Below are positions 1 through 5,381 of a DNA stretch of 5,754 bases, piece after piece. Each line of letters starts with the position of its first letter. Positions within the stretch are counted from its first letter, which is position 1. The notes beneath the pieces are model-generated. The model did no database searches, was not told the origin of the DNA, and was given only the letters and a program-made list of their open reading frames with translations. The stretch is from CAZPAH01 sp964584495 (GTDB taxonomy: Bacteria > Krumholzibacteriota > Krumholzibacteriia > Krumholzibacteriales > Krumholzibacteriaceae): contig CAZPAH010000159.1 of assembly GCA_964584495.1 (NCBI GenBank), positions 1 through 5,754 on the forward strand, given 5' to 3'. A program made the position numbers and the translations under genes.

Positions 1-53
1 CCCGTGACCTCTTGTCTGCCAGACAAGTGCTCTCCCAGCTGAGCTACAACCCC
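1..53 (-). tRNA. tRNA-Ala (anticodon GGC), 3' part cut off by the window edge
   Basis: Read on the minus strand from 53 downward, this gives the 5' acceptor strand GGGGTTG, then TA, a D-arm closed by GCTC/GAGC, and an anticodon stem CTTGT/ACAAG around the seven-base loop CTGGCAG. The anticodon is GGC, which decodes the alanine codon GCC. The variable region AGGTC and the first T-arm bases CGGG follow, after which the window ends, so the T-loop, 3' acceptor strand and CCA cannot be seen. The cloverleaf elements that are present are intact. The gene is divergent from the nfeD-floA unit, with a promoter directly upstream of it. Confidence 0.93.
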
Positions 54-63
54 AATTAACGTG

Positions 64-91
64 ATATTATCAGAAAAACCCCCCGCGTCAA
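64..91 (-). promoter_or_regulatory. Putative sigma-70-type promoter of tRNA-Ala
   Basis: On the minus strand a TTGACG -35 box (86-91) is followed after 16 nt by TAATAT (64-69) as the -10 box; an overlapping GATAAT is possible but would give only a 14-nt spacer. The mature tRNA starts 10 nt after the -10 box, so the predicted transcript has almost no 5' leader. The same geometry is seen at the tRNA-Leu gene in this window, which strengthens both calls. Assigned by eye from consensus only. Confidence 0.6.
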
Positions 92-120
92 GAACAAAAT
101 TCCGCATAGGAACATGAGCC

Positions 121-134
121 GTAACTTCGGTTAC
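121..134. promoter_or_regulatory. Perfect inverted repeat GTAAC-TTCG-GTTAC in the divergent intergenic region
   Basis: A perfect 5-bp inverted repeat encloses TTCG, so on the plus strand the RNA would form a C(UUCG)G tetraloop, an unusually stable hairpin. It lies between the two divergent promoters, about 40 bp upstream of the putative nfeD -35 box and about 30 bp upstream of the tRNA-Ala -35 box. A short T-rich stretch follows on the plus side (136-144). It could be an operator for a dimeric regulator or a weak terminator for transcription coming rightward through the tRNA region. Its function is not determinable from sequence, and short inverted repeats do occur by chance. Confidence 0.35.
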
Positions 135-175
135 CATTATTTTCTCGGACTTTTTTCGCGGCGGAAATGAATATA

Positions 176-204
176 TTGACTGCCGGGCGAATACTACCTA
201 CAGT
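176..204 (+). promoter_or_regulatory. Putative sigma-70-type promoter of the nfeD-floA unit
   Basis: TTGACT (176-181) and TACAGT (199-204) are separated by 17 nt. They match five and four of six consensus positions, and the -35 box is preceded by an AT-rich stretch (166-176). Transcription would begin near 211, giving a leader of about 18 nt that contains the AAAGGGG ribosome binding site (215-221). No ECF-type promoter was recognised, although the related Bacillus operon is under an ECF sigma factor (SigW). Confidence 0.5.
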
Positions 205-228
205 AGCTGTATCGAAAGGGGTATCTCG

Positions 229-1569
229 ATGAAACGATCGATCCTTCTGGTATTCATTCTGACGGCGGCGTTTGTCGCCGTTTCAGCTCCGGCGCAGCTT
301 CATGGACGAGAAAAGGTGATGTTGATCCCCATATCCGGGGAGATACAGCTCGGCATGTCTCCATTCGTGGAGCGAATGACCAGAGAAGCCAACAAGGAAG
401 ATTACGATCTTATAATATACGAGATTAACACCTTCGGGGGACGCCTCGACGCGGCGGTCATAATACGGGATGCCATCATCAATTCAAAGGTTCCGACTGC
501 CGCTTTTATCAACAAGAGGGCCATCTCGGCGGGGGCGTTGATCTCCCTCGCGGCGAACAAGATATACATGCATCCGCAGTCGACCATAGGCGCAGCCGAA
601 CCGGTCACGATGGGTCTCGGCTTGCAACCGGGCGAAGCGAGCGAAAAGGTCGTTTCGTACTGGAGGGCCGAGCTTCGATCGACCGCCGAGAAGGGCGAAA
701 GACCCGGCAGGATCGCCGAGGCATTCGCCGATAAGAGCATAGCCATCGATGGAGTGGTCGACGAAGGAAAATTACTCACGCTGACCGCCCGTCAGGCCGT
801 CGATCTCAAAGTGGCCGACGGTATCGCCGAAACCACAGAAGAGATACTCGATGACGAGAACCTGTCCGGCGCCGAGATAGATGTCGCGGGGATGAACATG
901 GCCGAGAGAGTCGCCGGATTTCTGACCCAGGCCGTCGTGAGCAGCATCCTTCTGACACTTGCCTTGATCGGGATATTCTTCGAGATCAAGACACCCGGAT
1001 TCGGGGTCCCCGGGATAATCGCCCTTGTAGCCCTCACCCTATTCTTCGGCAGCCACAGCCTCGTCCATCTCGCCGGCTGGGGCGAGGTGATCCTTTTCAT
1101 ATTCGGCGTCATCCTCCTCCTTGTGGAGATATTCCTTATTCCGGGGTTCGGGATCGTAGGCATCATCGGGGTGCTGGCGATCATTTCGAGCCTCTATCTG
1201 AGCCTCGTGGGAAGGTTCTTTCACGCGACCGATTTTATATCCGGCGCGAAGGTTCTCGCTATAGCCTTTATCTCGTCATTCGCTATAATTCTGGTCGCTT
1301 TGAGATTCCTTCCGAAATTCACTCCGGTCGAGCGGCTCGTCCTGAAAACCACGGAAGCGGGATCGGACGGTTTCAGATCTTCGCCGGAGTCTTACCAGGT
1401 CCTGGAAGGGATGACGGGAGTGTCGCTGACTCCCCTGCGTCCCGTCGGGACGGCGATAATCAACGACGAGAAATTTTCAGTAGTCGCAGAAGGCGATTTC
1501 ATCGAGAAAAACTCCAGAATCCGTGTAATAAAAATCGAAGGGTACAGGATCGTAGTGGATAAGGTCTAA
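229..1569 (+). CDS. nfeD: NfeD-family membrane-bound serine protease (ClpP class, NfeD1b type)
   Basis: A 446-residue membrane protease with the full layout of long NfeD proteins. Residues 1 to about 22 are a signal sequence (MKR followed by a hydrophobic core, then SAPAQ). Residues 30-215 form a ClpP/SppA-like (crotonase-fold) protease domain with the oxyanion motif INTFGG at 66-71. The nucleophile candidate is Ser100 in AISAGALIS and the general base candidate is Lys140. Their spacing of 40 matches the Ser97/Lys138 dyad of the archaeal homologue PH1510, so the enzyme is probably active. Four to five membrane segments span roughly 233-362, and an OB-fold NfeD domain closes the protein (about 392-446, with LRPVG and EGDFI). 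The start is set by AAAGGGG (215-221), 7 nt before ATG. The protease acts at the membrane with flotillins or stomatins. It is 34 nt from floA on the same strand. The symbol follows family usage. Confidence 0.93.
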   Translation: MKRSILLVFILTAAFVAVSAPAQLHGREKVMLIPISGEIQLGMSPFVERMTREANKEDYDLIIYEINTFGGRLDAAVIIRDAIINSKVPTAAFINKRAISAGALISLAANKIYMHPQSTIGAAEPVTMGLGLQPGEASEKVVSYWRAELRSTAEKGERPGRIAEAFADKSIAIDGVVDEGKLLTLTARQAVDLKVADGIAETTEEILDDENLSGAEIDVAGMNMAERVAGFLTQAVVSSILLTLALIGIFFEIKTPGFGVPGIIALVALTLFFGSHSLVHLAGWGEVILFIFGVILLLVEIFLIPGFGIVGIIGVLAIISSLYLSLVGRFFHATDFISGAKVLAIAFISSFAIILVALRFLPKFTPVERLVLKTTEAGSDGFRSSPESYQVLEGMTGVSLTPLRPVGTAIINDEKFSVVAEGDFIEKNSRIRVIKIEGYRIVVDKV

Positions 1570-1583
1570 CCGGCACGGCCGGT
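1569..1583 (+). promoter_or_regulatory. Intercistronic hairpin between nfeD and floA
   Basis: ACCGGC-ACG-GCCGGT forms a perfect 6-bp, GC-rich inverted repeat that begins on the last base of the nfeD stop codon and ends 3 nt before the floA ribosome binding site (GAAAGGA, 1587-1593). No T-run follows, so it is not an ordinary terminator. In the mRNA it could protect the upstream 3' end, act as an RNase processing boundary, or tune floA translation and so set different NfeD and FloA levels. This role is inference; only the repeat is seen. Confidence 0.4.
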
Positions 1584-1603
1584 CTTGAAAGGATGGTTCG
1601 GGA

Positions 1604-2593
1604 ATGGCGATATCAGGTGCCGCGCTGTTTTTCCTAGTCTTTGTCATCATCGTGCTTGCGATGCTGTTTTTCTATTTCGTGCCGATAGGGCTCTGGATAA
1701 CGGCTTACTTTTCCGGGGTGCATGTAAGGATATTCCGCGATCTTATAGGAATGCGTCTCAGGAAGGTCCCCCCTCACAAGATCATCAGGCCGAAGATAGC
1801 CGCCACGAAAGCGGGGATAACTGTAGACATCGACAAGATGGAAGCCCACTACCTCGCCGGAGGAAGCGTCGAAAACGTGATAAAGGCCCTCATATCGGCC
1901 GACAAGGCGAATATCAATCTCAACTTCGAGAGGGCTACGGCGATCGATCTCGCCGGGCGGGACGTGCTCGAGGCCGTCAGAGTGAGCGTTAATCCAAAGG
2001 TGATCAACACTCCGATGATCGCCGCCGTTGCGATGGACGGAATCCAGGTCAAGGCGACCAGCAGGGTCACGGTAAGGGCCAACATCGAACGGCTCGTGGG
2101 AGGAGCGGGCGAGGAGACTATCATCGCCAGGGTTGGAGAGGGTATAGTAACGACGATCGGTTCGGCCACATCGCACAAGCACGTTCTGGAGAACCCGGAC
2201 CAGATCTCGAAAACGGTTCTCCAGAAGGGCCTCGATTCTGGAACCGCCTTCGAAATCCTGTCGATCGACATCGCGGACGTCGATGTCGGAACCAACATCG
2301 GCGCCAAGCTTCAGACCGATCAGGCCGAAGCGGACAAAAGGATCGCGCAGGCCAAGGCGGAAGAAAGAAGGGCGCTCGCTGTCGCAACGGAGCAGGAGAT
2401 GAAAGCCCGTACCCAGGAGATGCGTGCCAAGGTCGTCGAAGCGGAAGCCGAGATTCCACTGGCCATCTCAGAGGCCTTTCGCAAGGGGAACCTTGGAATA
2501 ATGGATTACTACAATCTCAGAAACATTCAGTCGGATACGAATATGAGAAATTCGATCGCCAGCAAGCCGGAGGACAAGGACAAGAAGGAGTAG
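1604..2593 (+). CDS. floA: Flotillin-like protein FloA
   Basis: A 329-residue protein, nearly the same length as Bacillus subtilis FloA (YqfA, 331). Residues 7-35 are a single hydrophobic membrane-associated segment followed by VPIGLWITA. The SPFH/FloA core then carries stretches typical of the family: HYLAGG (82-87), ERATAIDLAGRDVLEAV (109-125), ERLVGGAGEETI (162-173), and GLDSGTAFEILSIDIADVD (209-227). Residues about 238-290 are the Glu-Ala-rich coiled-coil region (DQAEADKRIAQAKAEERRA and following) used for oligomerisation, and the tail is charged (KPEDKDKKE). FloA scaffolds membrane microdomains that affect membrane fluidity, signalling and secretion, and is commonly encoded next to an NfeD protease, as here. 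ATG at 1604 is preceded by GAAAGGA with a 10-nt gap. No odd features. The 3' end carries the ribosome binding site of the next gene. Confidence 0.97.
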   Translation: MAISGAALFFLVFVIIVLAMLFFYFVPIGLWITAYFSGVHVRIFRDLIGMRLRKVPPHKIIRPKIAATKAGITVDIDKMEAHYLAGGSVENVIKALISADKANINLNFERATAIDLAGRDVLEAVRVSVNPKVINTPMIAAVAMDGIQVKATSRVTVRANIERLVGGAGEETIIARVGEGIVTTIGSATSHKHVLENPDQISKTVLQKGLDSGTAFEILSIDIADVDVGTNIGAKLQTDQAEADKRIAQAKAEERRALAVATEQEMKARTQEMRAKVVEAEAEIPLAISEAFRKGNLGIMDYYNLRNIQSDTNMRNSIASKPEDKDKKE

Positions 2594-2599
2594 CAGGCG

Positions 2600-3127
2600 A
2601 TGGACGGCATTTTAGGGTTGATAATAATATTCGTCGTCATTAACGTCGCTTCCCGTCTCCTGAAAAGCGTTACGGGAGGGAATAAAAAAGGAGATTCAAA
2701 GGGCAAATCTCCGATTCAGGCGCTAATCGCCGAGCTCCGCGAAGAAAGCGTCAGGCATGTTCTTCCCGAGGAATCTTCCGATTTACCCGGGGAGTTTCAA
2801 CCCGCCGCCGGCGATATCGATCTCGTTGACGAATCGGCAGACGTGCACGGGGAAAAAGAATCTGCCGTTTGGGGTGAGGATCAATTTGAAAGTGCCGGCG
2901 AGTGGATTTCCCCGCTATCGAGTCAGATTCAAACGGATCTACCGGAGATCCCTGGTGTTGAGCCGACACCGGCAAAGCCTTACCGGGTCGAATCGGCCGA
3001 AGTACACACCGACGGCCTTTCCGAGAAGCTGGACCGGCTGCCTTATATGCAGAGGGCTTTCGTCCTGACCGCCGTTCTTGGTCGGTGCAGGGCCATGGAA
3101 CCGCACGGAATAAGGAGTATCAGGTAG
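2600..3127 (+). CDS. Unrecognised membrane-anchored acidic protein, third gene of the nfeD-floA unit
   Basis: A 175-residue protein of no family I can name. ATG lies 6 nt after the floA stop. Its ribosome binding site AAGGAG (2585-2590) lies in the last codons of floA, so the two genes are almost certainly cotranscribed and translationally close. Residues 3-17 are a short hydrophobic helix (ILGLIIIFVVINVAS), followed by a basic patch (KSVTGGNKKGDSKGK), which suggests an N-terminal membrane anchor with a cytoplasmic body. Residues 45-135 are acidic, rich in Glu, Asp, Pro and Ser, and probably disordered. The last 30 residues become ordered again (LPYMQRAFVLTAVLGRCRAM, 147-166), a predicted helix. 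From memory this resembles C-terminal tails of the type 'RAI(V/I)xxEILGPPxALR' in uncharacterised bacterial proteins; that was not verified. Two TAG stops follow in succession (3125-3130). The neighbours suggest a role at FloA/NfeD membrane domains, which is inference. Confidence 0.82.
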   Translation: MDGILGLIIIFVVINVASRLLKSVTGGNKKGDSKGKSPIQALIAELREESVRHVLPEESSDLPGEFQPAAGDIDLVDESADVHGEKESAVWGEDQFESAGEWISPLSSQIQTDLPEIPGVEPTPAKPYRVESAEVHTDGLSEKLDRLPYMQRAFVLTAVLGRCRAMEPHGIRSIR

Positions 3128-3129
3128 TA

Positions 3130-3162
3130 GGGAGCTTACCTCCCGCGTCCCAGTACGGGGAC
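3130..3162. terminator. Two small hairpins between convergent genes, possible weak bidirectional terminator
   Basis: GGGAG-CTTAC-CTCCC (3130-3144) and GTCCC-AGTACG-GGGAC (3147-3162) are consecutive perfect 5-bp inverted repeats. They lie in the 49-bp gap between the end of the nfeD-floA unit and the end of the minus-strand double-receiver gene. Neither is followed by a T-run on either strand, so intrinsic termination would be weak. Their placement between two converging genes is the main reason to list them. Confidence 0.35.
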
Positions 3163-3176
3163 CTACCCGATACGGA

Positions 3177-4307
3177 TCATTTTTTCGATGCGCCGATCAA
3201 CGCCCTGACCTTTTCGATAAGCGAGTCTATATCGAACGGTTTTAGCAGGTAATCATCGGCCCCGCATTCGATCATATCTTTAAGTTTCCGGTGATCTCCA
3301 GATACGACGAGGATGCGGGTCTTCCCCGAGTTTTTTCCTTCTTTTATATGCCGGATTATATCCATCACGTCACACTCCGGCAGATATATATCTATTATCA
3401 GTAGATCCGGCTTGATCTCACCGCACATCGCGAGCGCCTTGTATCCCTGGGAGGTTCTGTCCAGGGTGAGATTCATATCCGAGGTTTCGAGTATACGGGT
3501 TATAAGGTCAAGGACCCTCCTGTCATCGTCGACGACAAGGACCCGTTTTACGCCCTGATCGATTATCCGGTTTCTCAATCCATCCTCCGCCGCTCGGATC
3601 CATTCCGAATCCGATTTGGTTTGCTGAAGTTCGAGTATATCGCCTATCAACTCATTCAACCTGTCACAGTTGTAGAGGGCCGAATCGAGATCTTCTTTGC
3701 GTATATGGCTCTTTCTCGAATCAGAACCCCGTTTGCTTGAAGAAATAATCGCCGAAAGTAGGTCATCTGGAAAATTTGAATCATTCAATTGGAACCGGCC
3801 TGTTCCGGACTTAATCGAATTATGCTTTTCAATCTTCCTGGCGGAATCCATCATTCTTTTTTTCTCGAGTATTGCCCCTTCAGTTTGCGCATCGAGCCCC
3901 CGTTCGATCTCGAATTTTTCGATCGCCTTCTCCACCAGGCCCGGAAGTATCTCGTAAAAGAGAGGATCCTTGACGACATAGTCGTATGCGCCCCTTTGAA
4001 GGGCGTTTACGGCAACGATCTCATTTCCGGTGTTGGTCATTATGATCACGACGGAATTTTGACCGGCCAGCTCCAGAAGATCCAGCGCGTTACCGTCCGG
4101 AAGAAGGTAGTCGGTGAGGATCACCGTGAAATGCCGATCTTCCAGGTATTTGGATGTTTCCTCGACCGTTCTGGACAGCGATACAGACCATTCCGGCTTT
4201 TTCTCAAGGGCCATCTGCGCTAGTATCGCCTGGTCGCGGTTGTTCTCGACAACCAAGATCTCTATCCTGTCTCCTGCCGTTGCATCTTTTTCCCGTTGTA
4301 TTCCCAT
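3177..4307 (-). CDS. Double-receiver (REC-linker-REC) two-component signalling protein
   Basis: A 376-residue protein with a CheY-like receiver at each end. Receiver 1 (about 15-130) has phospho-acceptor Asp66 in LTDYLLPDG, Thr91 and Lys113; its acidic pair is Glu21-Asn22, so one acidic residue is replaced. Receiver 2 (about 254-372) has Asp260-Asp261, phospho-acceptor Asp306 in IIDIYLP, Ser336 and Lys356 in LLKPFD, a complete active site. The linker (131-250) is helical and charged; residues 205-229, with DRLNELIGDILEL, look like the second helix of a histidine-kinase dimerisation domain. No H-box, ATPase domain, DNA-binding, GGDEF or HD domain is present. It probably passes or integrates phosphoryl signals with partner kinases encoded elsewhere. 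The start is ATG at 4307 with a weak GGGA about 5 nt upstream. It is convergent with the nfeD-floA unit, and a functional link to it is not shown. Confidence 0.93.
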   Translation of the reverse strand: MGIQREKDATAGDRIEILVVENNRDQAILAQMALEKKPEWSVSLSRTVEETSKYLEDRHFTVILTDYLLPDGNALDLLELAGQNSVVIIMTNTGNEIVAVNALQRGAYDYVVKDPLFYEILPGLVEKAIEKFEIERGLDAQTEGAILEKKRMMDSARKIEKHNSIKSGTGRFQLNDSNFPDDLLSAIISSSKRGSDSRKSHIRKEDLDSALYNCDRLNELIGDILELQQTKSDSEWIRAAEDGLRNRIIDQGVKRVLVVDDDRRVLDLITRILETSDMNLTLDRTSQGYKALAMCGEIKPDLLIIDIYLPECDVMDIIRHIKEGKNSGKTRILVVSGDHRKLKDMIECGADDYLLKPFDIDSLIEKVRALIGASKK

Positions 4308-4478
4308 GGTATTCCCGATTCCGTTGTTTGTCTCTAACGACTGAAGATATTAAACCTCTTATTATTTATCGACATCGCCGGTACTTTCTTTACATAAAAG
4401 GGGTTGTGTTCGAGCCGTTTTTTCCCGGCTTTTAAATTTATAATCCACTGGCTTTGCAGGAGATGGCGGAGATACTGC
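4308..4478. other. Intergenic region between the double-receiver gene and tRNA-Leu
   Basis: This AT-richer stretch must hold the promoter of the minus-strand double-receiver gene unless that gene is read through from the omp genes on the same strand. The best candidate on the minus strand is a weak TCGATA / TATCTT pair with a 17-nt spacer (about 4344-4372), four of six matches in each box; it is not convincing. No complete protein gene was recognised. A short unassigned reading frame starting at 4463 is discussed under findings. Confidence 0.4.
4413..4433 (+). terminator. Hairpin followed by T-rich tract, weak terminator candidate
   Basis: AGCCG (4413-4417) pairs with CGGCT (4426-4430) around an 8-nt T-rich loop, and TTTAAATTTA follows on the plus strand. 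The shape suits rightward termination, but no rightward gene precedes it, since the double-receiver gene reads the other way. It could shield the tRNA-Leu promoter from stray upstream transcription. The stem is short and the call is weak. Confidence 0.25.
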
Positions 4479-4507
4479 TTGACACTGAGGCCATTTCAAA
4501 ATATTTT
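4479..4507 (+). promoter_or_regulatory. Promoter of tRNA-Leu
   Basis: A perfect consensus -35 box TTGACA (4479-4484) is followed after exactly 17 nt by TATTTT (4502-4507), four of six -10 matches. The mature tRNA begins 9 nt after the -10 box, so the expected 5' leader is only a few nucleotides. This mirrors the layout at tRNA-Ala in the same window. Confidence 0.75.
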
Positions 4508-4516
4508 TGCGCTGGC

Positions 4517-4603
4517 GCCGGAGTGGTGAAACTGGTAGACGCAGGGGACTCAAAATCCCCCGGGCGCAAGCTCATGCGGGTTCGATTCCCGCCTCCGGCA
4601 CCA
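4517..4603 (+). tRNA. tRNA-Leu (anticodon CAA), complete with encoded CCA
   Basis: The acceptor stem GCCGGAG (4517-4523) pairs with CTCCGGC (4593-4599), followed by discriminator A and an encoded CCA (4601-4603). The anticodon stem GGGGA/TCCCC (4544-4548, 4556-4560) holds loop CTCAAAA with anticodon CAA (4551-4553), reading TTG. A long class II variable arm (4561-4575) folds as GGGC/GCTC, as expected for leucine tRNA. The T-arm is GCGGG-TTCGATT-CCCGC (4576-4592). The gene is intact at 87 nt. The stop codon of the opposite-strand outer-membrane-like gene begins at the next base, so there is no room for a separate downstream terminator. Confidence 0.97.
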
Positions 4604-5337
4604 TTAAAAATAGATTGAAAGTCCAAACCGCACACCGGTGGAATCGAATACAACACGGTCTGTATTTAAAGTCTCTTCAATTAGATAGTTTTCTTGAGAG
4701 CCCCTCCGCTCCTGACTCTCATAATACTCGTTTGCTTCATAGACTGTGACTATCCGATATTCAGCATGAAGCGCGCACCAACTGGATGGAGCCCATTGCA
4801 CTCCCATAGCCCCGGAAAGACCCGCACGGAAGTATTTTTCACGACTTCGGCTGATCCGTTCATCGGCGCCATCGTAATAGTAGTAAGGGCTGAACCGAAC
4901 ATATTGATCAGTGCTGTACGCAATGTAGNNNNNNNNNNTAAGAATGCCGCCCGAGGGAAGCACGATTTCGCCGAGAACAACGACAACGCCGAGCCTCGAT
5001 ACACGAACCACTCACAGTTAATGGAAAAAGTATTATCCCACTCCTTATACTCATCATCGATCTGCCCCACACGTTCCCCTACGCTGCTCCCCGAGCCCTT
5101 GACTGAATCGTAGCTTATATCTATCATTGCGCCGATTCGCAAAGCCAGATTCTTTGAGAGGAACCGCTGGTAGGATATGCTCGTGCCGGAAAACGAAGTA
5201 AGATCGATATAACCGTTAATTCCGAATAGAAGGGCGCTGCCGTCAGGTCTTTCGTCGACGGCGCCCCGGGCCGGCATTGAAATAAAAGCCGGAATCACCA
5301 GCAAGGCTGCAAGTAAAATAAGGATGCTTTTACGCAT
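4604..5337 (-). CDS. Outer-membrane beta-barrel-like protein, copy 1, interrupted by an assembly gap
   Basis: One gene seen in two reading frames on either side of the N gap. The N-terminal part has a signal peptide (MRKSILILLAALLVIPAFIS, cleavage likely after ARGA), then alternating polar and hydrophobic strands such as TSISYQRF, LALRIGAMIDISYDS and FSINCEWFVY. The C-terminal part, in another frame, contains GVQWAPSSWCALHAEYR and ends GVRFGLSIYF, a terminal Phe as in barrels recognised by the BAM machinery. The length is about 240 residues, suiting a small, perhaps eight-stranded barrel. I chose the second of two adjacent ATGs (5335-5337) because AGGGAGG upstream sits too close to the first. 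For one open frame the true gap must be 2 modulo 3 nt, or an indel lies just upstream of it. The upstream paralogue is 44 nt away on the same strand, probably in one operon. Function is unknown beyond likely outer-membrane location. Confidence 0.75.
4929..4938. other. Assembly gap of 10 N inside copy 1 of the outer-membrane protein gene
   Basis: Ten consecutive undetermined bases mark a scaffold join. The coding frame differs on the two sides, so the stated gap length or the flanking bases are unreliable. The join lies in a duplicated gene, where short-read assemblies commonly break. Confidence 0.95.
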
Positions 5338-5381
5338 CATCCCCTCCCTTACAAATCTGACATCTGTTAGAGTCGCAATCA

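Noticed and set aside
54..228. ECF-sigma (SigW-like) promoter upstream of nfeD
   Set aside because: A TGAAAC match occurs only at the start codon region inside the gene, with no CGTA-type -10 box suitably placed; the sigma-70-type pair at 176-204 fits better.
402..1224. Minus-strand frames antisense to nfeD
   Set aside because: The plus strand is fully explained by an intact protease with catalytic residues; the antisense frames show no family features.
1634..2459. Several minus-strand frames of 112-182 residues antisense to floA
   Set aside because: Shadows of a strongly conserved coding frame; composition is typical of antisense reading and no domain is recognisable.
3789..4223. A 144-residue plus-strand frame antisense to the double-receiver gene
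   Set aside because: The minus strand encodes two clear receiver domains with their active-site residues in this interval.
4362..4656. Two minus-strand open frames across tRNA-Leu (one with GGGNRTRMSLRPGDFESP)
   Set aside because: Antisense translation of the tRNA, a known annotation artefact, with no ribosome binding site or domain.
4507..4749. Plus-strand open frame of 80 residues over tRNA-Leu (SGETGRRRGLKIPRA...)
   Set aside because: This is the familiar spurious translation of a tRNA-Leu gene; the tRNA cloverleaf explains the sequence.
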